From the NCBI GenBank assembly GCA_002254825.2, contig NJEL02000055.1, positions 1-5,829 on the forward strand: a stretch of DNA of 5,829 bases, written 5' to 3'. This stretch comes from Methanosarcinales archaeon ex4572_44. GTDB taxonomy: Archaea > Halobacteriota > Methanosarcinia > Methanosarcinales > EX4572-44. Of this stretch, positions 1-5,829 are shown piece by piece. The number at the start of each line of letters is the position of its first letter. Positions within the stretch are counted from its first letter, which is position 1. The translations under genes and the position numbers were made by a program. The notes below the pieces were generated by a model that was given only the letters and a program-made list of their open reading frames with translations, did not search any database and was not told where the DNA came from.

Positions 1-437
1 AAAACCCGCGCACCCACAGAAGCAAACTGAAAGGCAATAGCACGAGCAGCACCACCAGCACCAAGCAACACCACACTCTTACCACGAAGAGAAACAGAAG
101 CATCTTCAAGCGCCCGCAAAGCACCAAGCCCATCAGTATTAAAGCCCCTGATACCATCCCTGAAATCCACAGTATTAACAGCACCAATCACACGAGAAAG
201 GCTATCAAGCTCAACAAAACCCAGCGTAAATGCTCTCTCTTTGAGAGGAATTGTTAGATTAACACCACCAAAACCCATCGCACGCGCCCCAAGAAGGGCA
301 TCCCCAAGCCCTTCATAACACACCCTGAAAGCATGATAATGCGCCTTCATACCAAGCGCAGATATAGCCGCATTATGCATAACAGGCGAAAGACTATGCT
401 CCACAGGATCGCCAAAAACACCAAAAACCTCTTCCAT
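1..437 (-). CDS. aroE: Shikimate dehydrogenase (NADP+), N-terminal 145 residues, cut by left window edge
   Basis: AroE reduces 3-dehydroshikimate to shikimate with NADPH in the cytosolic shikimate pathway to chorismate and aromatic amino acids. I translated the minus strand from the ATG at 437-435; the frame stays open to the window edge. Near the N-terminus is the substrate-binding SLSP (residues 15-18) inside GDPVEHSLSPVMHN. NLTIPLKE follows, with the family's catalytic Lys at residue 66, then IGAVNT (84-89) and FNTDG with the catalytic Asp at 102. The Rossmann nucleotide loop GAGGAARA lies at 126-133. Family members are usually about 270-290 residues, so roughly half is missing. The frame is open upstream to a stop at 524-522, and a GTG at 446-444 is an alternative start. 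No clear ribosome binding site precedes the ATG. It is transcribed away from carA across a 188-bp region. Its coding strand is very G+T-rich (46 of the 60 bases at 1-60). Identification is secure; the exact start is less so. Confidence 0.95.
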   Translation of the reverse strand, partial: MEEVFGVFGDPVEHSLSPVMHNAAISALGMKAHYHAFRVCYEGLGDALLGARAMGFGGVNLTIPLKERAFTLGFVELDSLSRVIGAVNTVDFRDGIRGFNTDGLGALRALEDASVSLRGKSVVLLGAGGAARAIAFQFASVGARV

Positions 438-454
438 AAGAGACACGTCTGCGA

Positions 455-475
455 CAAAAGTAGAAAAAACTTTTG
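455..475. repeat. Inverted repeat, 7-bp arms, upstream of aroE
   Basis: CAAAAGT (455-461) and ACTTTTG (469-475) are perfect reverse complements separated by a 7-base A-rich spacer. The element ends 17 bases upstream of the aroE start codon. If aroE is transcribed from the TATA-like element near 506, it lies within the leader RNA and could fold as a weak A-U-rich hairpin. It could also be a protein-binding operator or chance in A/T-rich DNA. The repeat is seen directly; any role is inference. Confidence 0.5.
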
Positions 476-501
476 AAACAGAGGGGTGTTTGTGAGGAAC
501 A

Positions 502-510
502 AATTTAAAA
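502..510 (-). promoter_or_regulatory. Candidate TATA box for aroE
   Basis: On the minus strand the sequence reads CTTTTAAATTTG, an A/T-only core resembling an archaeal TATA box. Transcription starting about 25 bases downstream (near 480) would give an untranslated leader of about 43 bases before the aroE ATG at 437. No convincing purine-rich BRE is visible. The call rests on composition and position only. Confidence 0.35.
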
Positions 511-533
511 GTGCATTGATGTTAGCCTCGCAA

Positions 534-543
534 GACAATTGTC
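534..543. promoter_or_regulatory. Perfect 10-bp palindrome GACAATTGTC, candidate operator
   Basis: GACAATTGTC is exactly self-complementary. It sits in the middle of the divergent aroE/carA region, about 24 bp outside the aroE TATA-like element and 40 bp upstream of the carA one. That position and the dyad symmetry suit a dimeric repressor or activator, but no regulator can be named and a chance palindrome of this length is possible. Confidence 0.3.
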
Positions 544-583
544 AAGGTTCTGTGTTCACTCACCCGTTTCAGAGGATCTGTCG

Positions 584-593
584 TTAAGTATAT
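584..593 (+). promoter_or_regulatory. Candidate TATA box for the carAB operon
   Basis: TTAAGTATAT is the best A/T-rich element upstream of carA. Its centre is about 37 bases before the ATG, so transcription would start roughly 10-15 bases before the start codon and give a very short leader. A weak GGGTG (610-614), 11 bases before the ATG, is the only ribosome-binding-like sequence and might be partly outside such a transcript. No leader peptide or attenuator-like hairpin is visible. Confidence 0.4.
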
Positions 594-625
594 CACACAG
601 CCACACGTTGGGTGTCTGATCATTC

Positions 626-1702
626 ATGGATGCTGTTTTGGGACTTGAGGATGGAACTGTTGTCAGAGGAACGGGTTTTGGTGCGGAGGGTGTTGTCTGT
701 GGCGAGCTTGTCTTCACGACTCAGTACACGGGTTATGAAGAAGCGCTTACAGATCCTTCTTATGCTGGCCAGATTCTTATGTTCACGTATCCCCTTATTG
801 GGAATTATGGTGTGAGTGGTGAGACGTTTCAGTCTGACGGCATGAAGGCTCTGGCTCTCGTGGTGCGGGAGGCGTGCCCTCACCCATCACATCGTTTGTC
901 AAGAGAGAGCATTGGAGAGTTTGTCGAAGGGGAGGGGCGGTGTGGTATTCTTGGTGTTGACACGCGGATGTTAACGATCAGGACGCGGGAGAGTGGTGCG
1001 ATGCGTGCCGCGCTCGTTGTTGGCTCATCCGATGGTGAGGAGGCTGTGCGGCTTGCACGGAAGCATCCTCGGATAAGTGAGATTGACCTGATCTCGGGTG
1101 TGACCTGCAAGCACCCCTACACGATCGATGGTGAGCGTGGTGCACCGCACGTGGTTGTGATTGACCTTGGAATCAAAGAGAGCATCCTCTGGAGCCTTGC
1201 AAGAAGGCGTGTGAATATAACAGTCGTCCCAGCCACTGCAAAAGCGGATGAGGTGCTTGATCTGAAGCCTGATGCTGTCCTCATTTCAAACGGTCCTGGG
1301 GACCCCTTGCGTGCAAAAGATGCTATCGATGTTGTTTCGAAGCTTGCTGGTAGGGTTCCGATCTTTGGGATCTGTTTCGGAAACCAGGTGATTGCGCTCG
1401 GGCTTGGTGCGGAGACGTATAAGCTCAAGTTTGGGCATCGTGGCGCTAATCAACCTGTTAAGGACTTTGAGAGTGGTGTCGTTCATATCACGTCTCAGAA
1501 TCATGGGTTTGCAGTGGATGCCGACTCGGTTGAGCGAGTTGATCTCAGGGTGACTCAGATCAATGCCAATGACGGGACAGTTGAGGGCATTGCTCACAAT
1601 TATCTTGACATTCTCTCTGTTCAGTACCACCCAGAGGCACACCCTGGTCCCTGGGACACAGAGGCGCTCTTCTTCGATCGAATTCTTCGGATGGTGAAGT
1701 GA
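626..1702 (+). CDS. carA: Carbamoyl-phosphate synthetase, small (glutaminase) subunit
   Basis: CarA hydrolyses glutamine and channels ammonia to CarB for carbamoyl phosphate synthesis in the cytosol. At 358 residues it is slightly shorter than the E. coli protein (about 382). Residues 1-150 form the CarA-specific N-terminal domain, with TGYEEALTDPSYAGQI (35-50), TYPLIGNYG (54-62) and GVDTRMLT (110-117). From about 174 a class I glutamine amidotransferase domain follows: the SNGPGDP loop (221-227), nucleophile Cys250 in GICFGNQ, KFGHRGANQPVKD (268-280), and His335 and Glu337 in YHPEA completing the catalytic triad. All catalytic residues are intact. The start is well defined: an in-frame TGA lies at 617-619 and the ATG at 626 is the first start after it. 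The ribosome binding site is weak. carB begins 4 bp after the stop. The coding strand is G+T-rich (42 of 60 bases at 661-720), with many GGT, GTT, GTG and CGT/CGG codons, unlike late carB. Confidence 0.98.
   Translation: MDAVLGLEDGTVVRGTGFGAEGVVCGELVFTTQYTGYEEALTDPSYAGQILMFTYPLIGNYGVSGETFQSDGMKALALVVREACPHPSHRLSRESIGEFVEGEGRCGILGVDTRMLTIRTRESGAMRAALVVGSSDGEEAVRLARKHPRISEIDLISGVTCKHPYTIDGERGAPHVVVIDLGIKESILWSLARRRVNITVVPATAKADEVLDLKPDAVLISNGPGDPLRAKDAIDVVSKLAGRVPIFGICFGNQVIALGLGAETYKLKFGHRGANQPVKDFESGVVHITSQNHGFAVDADSVERVDLRVTQINANDGTVEGIAHNYLDILSVQYHPEAHPGPWDTEALFFDRILRMVK
1693..1697 (+). promoter_or_regulatory. Ribosome binding site GGTGA for carB, inside the end of carA
   Basis: GGTGA matches the archaeal Shine-Dalgarno core and lies 9 bases before the carB ATG at 1707. 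It overlaps the last codons of carA, whose stop is at 1700-1702. Its TGA (1695-1697) is also the nearest in-frame stop upstream of carB, which fixes the carB start. The arrangement suggests translational coupling of the two subunits. Confidence 0.75.
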
Positions 1703-1706
1703 CGAG

Positions 1707-4700
1707 ATGCCAAGGCGAAGCGATATTGAGAAGGTGCTCTTGATCGGATCAGGTCCAATCTTAATCGGCCAGGCTGCTGAGTTTGATTTCTCGGGCTCAC
1801 AGGCATGCCGCTCTCTCCGCGAAGAAGGGATTCAAGTGGTGCTTGTGAACTCAAACCCCGCAACCATCATGACCGATCCTGACATGGCAGACGCGGTCTA
1901 TGTTGAACCGATCAAACCAGAGGTTGTGGCACGGATAATTGAGAGAGAGCGTCCCGACGGTGCTATCGCAGGACTTGGCGGGCAGACGGGTCTGAACGTT
2001 GTTAGCGAGCTTGCCGATATGGGCGTGCTCGAGAGGTATGGTGTGGCGCTCCTTGGAACACCCCTCTATGCGATCCATGATGCTGAGGATCGTGACCTCT
2101 TCAAGCGTGCAATGATAGAGATTGGCGAGCCTGTTCCGAGAAGCAAGGCTGTGACATCGGTCGGAGAGGCAGAGGAACTGGTAGAAGAACTCGGACTGCC
2201 ACTGATCATCCGACCCGCCTACACGCTGGGAGGCGCTGGTGGTGGAATCGCCCGCACACTCGATGAACTCAAGAGTATAACAGAGATCGGGCTTGCGCGT
2301 TCACGGATCCATCAGGTCTTAATCGAGGAGAGCGTACTCGGATGGAAGGAGTTTGAGTACGAGGTCATGCGGGACAAGAACGATACCTGTATCGTGATAT
2401 GCAACATGGAGAATATTGATCCGATGGGGATTCACACCGGGGAGTCGATTGTTGTCACACCATCCCAGACCCTGACCGATCGTGAACACCAGATGCTTCG
2501 AAGCGCATCGATCAAGATCATACGCCGCCTCGGAATCGAAGGCGGCTGCAACATCCAGTTTGCAGTGAAGGACGGAGAGTACCGAATAGTCGAGGTCAAC
2601 CCCAGGGTCTCGAGATCATCTGCTCTCGCATCCAAGGCAACCGGGTATCCGATCGCACGGGTAACGGCAAAGATTGCAATCGGACTTGCACTTGATGAGA
2701 TCATAAACGATGTCACCAAAAAGACTCCTGCCTCCTTCGAGCCGACGATCGACTACACGGTGGTGAAGATTCCGCGCTGGCCCTTCGACAAGTTCACAAC
2801 AGCAGACAAACACCTGACAACTGCGATGAAGTCAACAGGCGAGGTTATGGCGATCGGACGCACGATCGAAGAATCACTCCAGAAAGCGATACGTTCACTC
2901 GACACCGACATGTACTTCGGATATAGGGACTGGGACGATGAAGAGCTGATGGACGCACTCAAAAATCCAACCCATGAGCGATTATTCGCTGTATACCACG
3001 CACTCCGAAGTGGGATCGAGATCGAGGAGATCAGCAGACTAACAGGGATCGATCCATTCTTCATCCAGAAGATCCAGAATATAATCGAGACTGAGGAAAT
3101 ATTGAAAAACAGAGAATTGACTATCAACCTATTAAAAGAGGCAAAACGACTCGGGTTCACAGATGAACGAATAGCAGAACTGACAGGTGCGAAGAGAGAG
3201 GAGATAAATGATCTTCGCAGGCACCAGGGCATACTTGCAACCTACAAGATGGTTGATACCTGTGCAGCAGAGTTTGCAGCAGCAACACCATACTATTACT
3301 CAACCTACGAGGACGAAACAGAGACCTGTGAGAGCAGTCAGAAAAAAGTCCTGATCCTTGGCTCAGGCCCAATACGGATCGGTCAGGGAATAGAATTCGA
3401 CTACTGCACCGTTCACGCTGTAACAGCCCTGCGAGAGGAAAAAATCGAGACACACATCCTCAATAACAACCCAGAGACCGTGTCCACAGATTACGACACC
3501 TCTGACAAGCTCTTCTTCGAACCACTCACACTGGAAGACGTGATGAACGTAATAGAACAGGAACATCCCTATGGCATAATCGTGCAGTTCGGCGGACAGA
3601 CATCGATAAACCTCGCACTACCACTCGAAGAGGAACTCAACCGACGAGGCGACCTCCAGACCCAAATACTCGGCACAACACCCAAAGACATGAACACAGC
3701 AGAAGACAGAGAACTATTCAACCAACTCCTCCGCTCACTCGCGATCCCACAACCAGAGGGCGCAACCGCAACCACCCCGAGCGAAGCATACGAAAAAGCA
3801 CGCCGAATCGGATACCCAGTACTCGTACGACCATCATACGTCCTCGGAGGACGTGCAATGGAGATCGTCTACGACGAAACAGAACTCTCACGATACATAA
3901 AAGAAGCAGTCCGAGTCTCAAGCAAACACCCCGTCCTAATCGACGAATTCCTCGACTCTGCAATCGAGATCGATGTTGACGCAGTATGCGACGGAAAAAC
4001 CGTACTGATCGGAGCCATAATGGAACACACAGAAGAAGCAGGCATCCACTCAGGCGACTCAGCCTGCGTCATACCACCACAAACCATACCGCCACACATA
4101 CTCGACAAAGTGCGAATGTACGTTGAAAAGATCGCAATGGCACTGCACGTAAAAGGCCTAATCAACCTCCAAATAGCGTACAAAAACGACGAAGTCTACG
4201 TACTCGAAGCAAATCCAAGATCAAGCCGAACCATACCATTCGTATCAAAAGCAACAGGACTACCACTCGCCAAAATAGCAGCAAAAGTGATAATGGGACA
4301 CAGCCTCCAAGATCTCGGATACACAAGAGAAATCATACCACGGAACGTCTCAGTAAAAGAAGTACTCCTACCATTCGACCACCTGCCCGGAGCAGACCCA
4401 CTCCTAAGTCCAGAGATGCGAAGTACAGGAGAAGTCATGGGAATAGACAACGACTTTGCACACGCATTCTTCAAAGCACAAACAAGTGCCGAGAACGAAC
4501 TACCACTGACAGGCACAGTCTTCATATCAATAAGAAAAGCAGACAGAAAAGACCTCGACCCAATTGCACGAAAGATGCAAGGCGCAGGACTCCACCTGAT
4601 ATGCACCCAAGGCACAGCAAAATACCTCCACGAAAAAGGCATACAGACAAAAACGATAAAAAAAGTGAGCGAAGGCGAACCAAACATCGTAAACCTCATA

Positions 4701-4916
4701 CAAGAAAACAAGATACAACTGATAATAAACACACCCACAAGCAAGCAATCAAGAAGCGACGGATACCACATACGCCGCGCAGCCGTAGACTACAAAATAC
4801 CATACATCACAACAATCCAAGCAGCTCAAACAGCAGCAAACGCCATAATAGCCATAAAACTCGAAAAAATCAACATAAAATCACTCCAAGAATACCACAG
4901 AGAAAACAAAGAATAA
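1707..4916 (+). CDS. carB: Carbamoyl-phosphate synthetase, large subunit (single full-length chain)
   Basis: CarB makes carbamoyl phosphate from bicarbonate, CarA-derived ammonia and two ATP, feeding pyrimidine and arginine synthesis. Its 1069 residues match the usual length (E. coli 1073). Domains in order: carboxyphosphate synthetase half (about 1-400) with GSGPILIGQ (14-22), RPAYTLGGAGGG (169-180) and metal-site residues Glu296 and Asn298; oligomerisation domain (about 400-545); carbamate-phosphorylating half with GSGPIRIGQG (552-561), RPSYVLGGRAMEIV (708-721), Glu834 and Asn836; and an MGS-like allosteric domain (about 936-1069). The last keeps TQGT (967-970), Lys986 and INT (1007-1009), aligning with the UMP-pocket region of E. 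coli CarB, so pyrimidine feedback is plausible. It is one chain, unlike the split carB of Methanocaldococcus jannaschii. The frame is unbroken. Oddity: base use slides from G+T-rich at the 5' end (38 of 60 at 1981-2040) to strongly A+C-rich at the 3' end (12 of 60 G+T at 4681-4740), with codons shifting to NNA/NNC. Confidence 0.98.
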   Translation: MPRRSDIEKVLLIGSGPILIGQAAEFDFSGSQACRSLREEGIQVVLVNSNPATIMTDPDMADAVYVEPIKPEVVARIIERERPDGAIAGLGGQTGLNVVSELADMGVLERYGVALLGTPLYAIHDAEDRDLFKRAMIEIGEPVPRSKAVTSVGEAEELVEELGLPLIIRPAYTLGGAGGGIARTLDELKSITEIGLARSRIHQVLIEESVLGWKEFEYEVMRDKNDTCIVICNMENIDPMGIHTGESIVVTPSQTLTDREHQMLRSASIKIIRRLGIEGGCNIQFAVKDGEYRIVEVNPRVSRSSALASKATGYPIARVTAKIAIGLALDEIINDVTKKTPASFEPTIDYTVVKIPRWPFDKFTTADKHLTTAMKSTGEVMAIGRTIEESLQKAIRSLDTDMYFGYRDWDDEELMDALKNPTHERLFAVYHALRSGIEIEEISRLTGIDPFFIQKIQNIIETEEILKNRELTINLLKEAKRLGFTDERIAELTGAKREEINDLRRHQGILATYKMVDTCAAEFAAATPYYYSTYEDETETCESSQKKVLILGSGPIRIGQGIEFDYCTVHAVTALREEKIETHILNNNPETVSTDYDTSDKLFFEPLTLEDVMNVIEQEHPYGIIVQFGGQTSINLALPLEEELNRRGDLQTQILGTTPKDMNTAEDRELFNQLLRSLAIPQPEGATATTPSEAYEKARRIGYPVLVRPSYVLGGRAMEIVYDETELSRYIKEAVRVSSKHPVLIDEFLDSAIEIDVDAVCDGKTVLIGAIMEHTEEAGIHSGDSACVIPPQTIPPHILDKVRMYVEKIAMALHVKGLINLQIAYKNDEVYVLEANPRSSRTIPFVSKATGLPLAKIAAKVIMGHSLQDLGYTREIIPRNVSVKEVLLPFDHLPGADPLLSPEMRSTGEVMGIDNDFAHAFFKAQTSAENELPLTGTVFISIRKADRKDLDPIARKMQGAGLHLICTQGTAKYLHEKGIQTKTIKKVSEGEPNIVNLIQENKIQLIINTPTSKQSRSDGYHIRRAAVDYKIPYITTIQAAQTAANAIIAIKLEKINIKSLQEYHRENKE

Positions 4917-4940
4917 ATTGGTAGGATTTTGTATTATGTA
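4912..4940 (+). promoter_or_regulatory. Candidate promoter for the presenilin-like protease gene
   Basis: The 50-bp gap after carB holds two TATA-like stretches: AATAAATT (4912-4919), which overlaps the carB stop codon, and GTATTATGTA (4931-4940). The first would place the transcript start near 4942 and leave a leader of about 25 bases that still contains the ribosome binding site. A short T-run (4927-4930) might contribute to carB termination but is too weak to call a terminator. Read-through from carB is an equally possible source of the transcript. Confidence 0.3.
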
Positions 4941-4952
4941 GTTGTGCCGTTT

Positions 4953-4958
4953 GGAGTG
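4953..4958 (+). promoter_or_regulatory. Ribosome binding site GGAGTG for the protease gene
   Basis: GGAGTG is one base off the GGAGGTG Shine-Dalgarno consensus and ends 8 bases before the ATG at 4967. It supports that ATG over the internal methionines at residues 8, 12 and 15. Confidence 0.6.
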
Positions 4959-4966
4959 TTTGGAAT

Positions 4967-5829
4967 ATGGCTGAGGTCGAGCAGGGTATGATAGGTCCCA
5001 TGGTTTTCATGGGTTTGCTGATGGTTGTGGTAGAGTTACTGGCACTCTTCCTTGGAGCCCCACTCGATGCTGCAGGTATCCATGCTTTTGAAGATCCTGA
5101 CGCACCTGAGAATTCGGTGTATTACCTTGGGCTCATCCTTGTTTTCACACTCTTCATCCTTATTGTCATAAAGTTGAATGCAAAGTGGTTGATCCAGTTG
5201 ATAATACTTGGTGCTGTTGCGTCAACCATCTGTTACGTGCTCTACCCGCTCCTATTAGGGTTGACCTCCTTTGAAATGGCATTGATCGTATCGATCGTGA
5301 TCGCCCTCTTTATTACGATCATCCTCCACGTCTTCCCAGAATGGTACGTGATCAATGTTGTAGGTATAATCGTCGGTGCGGGGGCTGCAGCCATATTTGG
5401 CATCTCCCTCTCTATCATACCAGTAATACTCCTCCTCGTACTCCTTGCCGTGTACGATGCCATTGCAGTCTACCGAACAAAGCACATGATAACACTTGCA
5501 GAGGGCGTGATGGATCTACGTTTACCAATTCTCTTCATCGTTCCAAAACACCGAAATTACTCTTTCAGAAGCGAGACTTTTGAAAAAGAAGAACGAGACG
5601 CATTTTTTATGGGACTAGGGGATGCTGTGATGCCAGCAATACTTGTTGCATCTGCATACTTCTTCACAGGATCGCTGACACCAGCAATAACCACCATCAT
5701 CGGATCTCTCCTCGGATTTGCAGCGCTCATGAGCTTTGTATTGAAGGGAAAACCCCAGGCAGGCTTACCATTCCTGAACACTGGCGCTGTAATAGGATAT
5801 GTTGCAGGAGCACTGATTGCGGGGATACC
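4967..5829 (+). CDS. Archaeal presenilin/signal-peptide-peptidase-like intramembrane aspartyl protease, 3' end cut by window
   Basis: This polytopic membrane protease of the presenilin/SPP family (MEROPS A22 type, archaeal PSH) should cleave transmembrane segments of other membrane proteins; its physiological substrates in archaea are unknown. I translated 287 complete codons. Hydrophobic segments near residues 9-31, 50-70, 74-98, 103-121, 127-148, 149-169, 212-233, 237-258 and 266-287 fit the nine-helix presenilin topology. The catalytic aspartates are present: Asp164 in VYDAIAVY (helix 6) and Asp219 in MGLGDAVMP (helix 7). GLPFLNTG (266-273) takes the place of the PAL motif in helix 9. A charged 40-residue loop (about 170-212) joins helices 6 and 7. 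The characterised Methanoculleus homologue is about 300 residues, so only a short tail is missing. The ATG at 4967 is the first after an in-frame TAG at 4922-4924. The gene opens G+T-rich (43 of 60 at 4981-5040), a sharp break from carB just upstream, and drifts toward A+C (24 of 60 at 5641-5700). Confidence 0.93.
   Translation, partial: MAEVEQGMIGPMVFMGLLMVVVELLALFLGAPLDAAGIHAFEDPDAPENSVYYLGLILVFTLFILIVIKLNAKWLIQLIILGAVASTICYVLYPLLLGLTSFEMALIVSIVIALFITIILHVFPEWYVINVVGIIVGAGAAAIFGISLSIIPVILLLVLLAVYDAIAVYRTKHMITLAEGVMDLRLPILFIVPKHRNYSFRSETFEKEERDAFFMGLGDAVMPAILVASAYFFTGSLTPAITTIIGSLLGFAALMSFVLKGKPQAGLPFLNTGAVIGYVAGALIAGI

Noticed and set aside
347..538. Minus-strand frame of 63 codons overlapping the aroE start
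   Set aside because: The other minus frame encodes AroE with all its motifs; this one is hydrophobic noise from T-rich sequence.
1370..1390. Asn in the CarA nucleophile motif (GICFGNQ) where E. coli has His (GICLGHQ)
   Set aside because: That position varies among class I amidotransferases (GxCxGxQ), and Cys250, His335 and Glu337 are all present, so loss of function is not indicated.
2753..3232. Open frame of 159 codons on the minus strand opposite central carB
   Set aside because: It is a shadow of carB; its Ser/Ile/Phe-rich translation has no domain signature.
3300..3345. Horizontal transfer or gene fusion at the middle of carB as the cause of the composition change
   Set aside because: The base skew changes gradually on both sides, the domain order and length are normal for CarB, and no repeat or junction signature is visible.
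4196..4771. Open frame of 191 codons on the minus strand opposite late carB
   Set aside because: It lies entirely antisense to the conserved CarB C-terminal half and has no recognisable motif. The scarcity of G and T in the coding strand removes stop codons on the opposite strand, which explains its length.
4601..4924. Plus-strand open frame of 107 codons in another frame of carB, running past its stop
   Set aside because: Its translation is a Lys/Arg/His/Thr/Asn-rich low-complexity product of the A+C-rich DNA, and the overlapping CarB frame is clearly the conserved one.
4936..4941. ATG-TAG minimal start-stop unit upstream of the protease gene
   Set aside because: No ribosome binding site precedes it and a six-base match is expected by chance.
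4917..4966. Transcription terminator after carB
   Set aside because: There is only a four-T run and no stable hairpin, so no terminator can be supported.

Overview
The window looks like an ordinary chromosomal segment of a euryarchaeon, probably a methanogen or a relative. The reasons are an archaeal presenilin-type intramembrane protease (presenilin homologues of this form are known from Euryarchaeota), GGTGA/GGAG-type ribosome binding sites, A/T-rich TATA-like elements in place of bacterial -35/-10 boxes, and single-chain CarA and CarB proteins. Genus cannot be fixed from the sequence alone. It holds four genes, two of them cut by the window edges. There are no RNA genes, mobile elements, CRISPR arrays or pseudogenes that I can support.

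Layout. (1) Positions 1-437, minus strand: the N-terminal 145 residues of shikimate dehydrogenase (aroE), running off the left edge. (2) Positions 438-625: a 188-bp divergent intergenic region with candidate promoters facing both ways, a 10-bp perfect palindrome and a 7-bp-arm inverted repeat. (3) Positions 626-1702 and 1707-4916, plus strand: carA and carB, the two subunits of glutamine-dependent carbamoyl-phosphate synthetase, 4 bp apart and almost certainly one operon. (4) Positions 4967-5829, plus strand: a nine-helix presenilin/signal-peptide-peptidase-like aspartyl protease, nearly complete and cut at the right edge. No gene-free stretch exceeds 300 bases.

How the genes relate. CarA releases ammonia from glutamine, and CarB uses it with bicarbonate and two ATP to make carbamoyl phosphate for pyrimidines and arginine. 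AroE works in a separate pathway (chorismate and aromatic amino acids). It shares only the divergent promoter region with carAB, so joint control is possible but unproven. The protease has no known link to carAB and probably has its own promoter in the 50-bp gap.

The most unusual property is compositional. On its own coding strand each transcription unit starts strongly G+T-rich and becomes A+C-rich along its length, then resets at the next gene start. Hand counts of 60-base lines give 42/60 G+T early in carA, 38 then 32 then 28 through carB, 12-18 in the last part of carB, then 43/60 at the start of the protease gene. The slope crosses one continuous, fully conserved gene (carB), so a gene junction or foreign insertion does not explain it. 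No undescribed multi-gene system is evident; this gradient is the observation most worth following.
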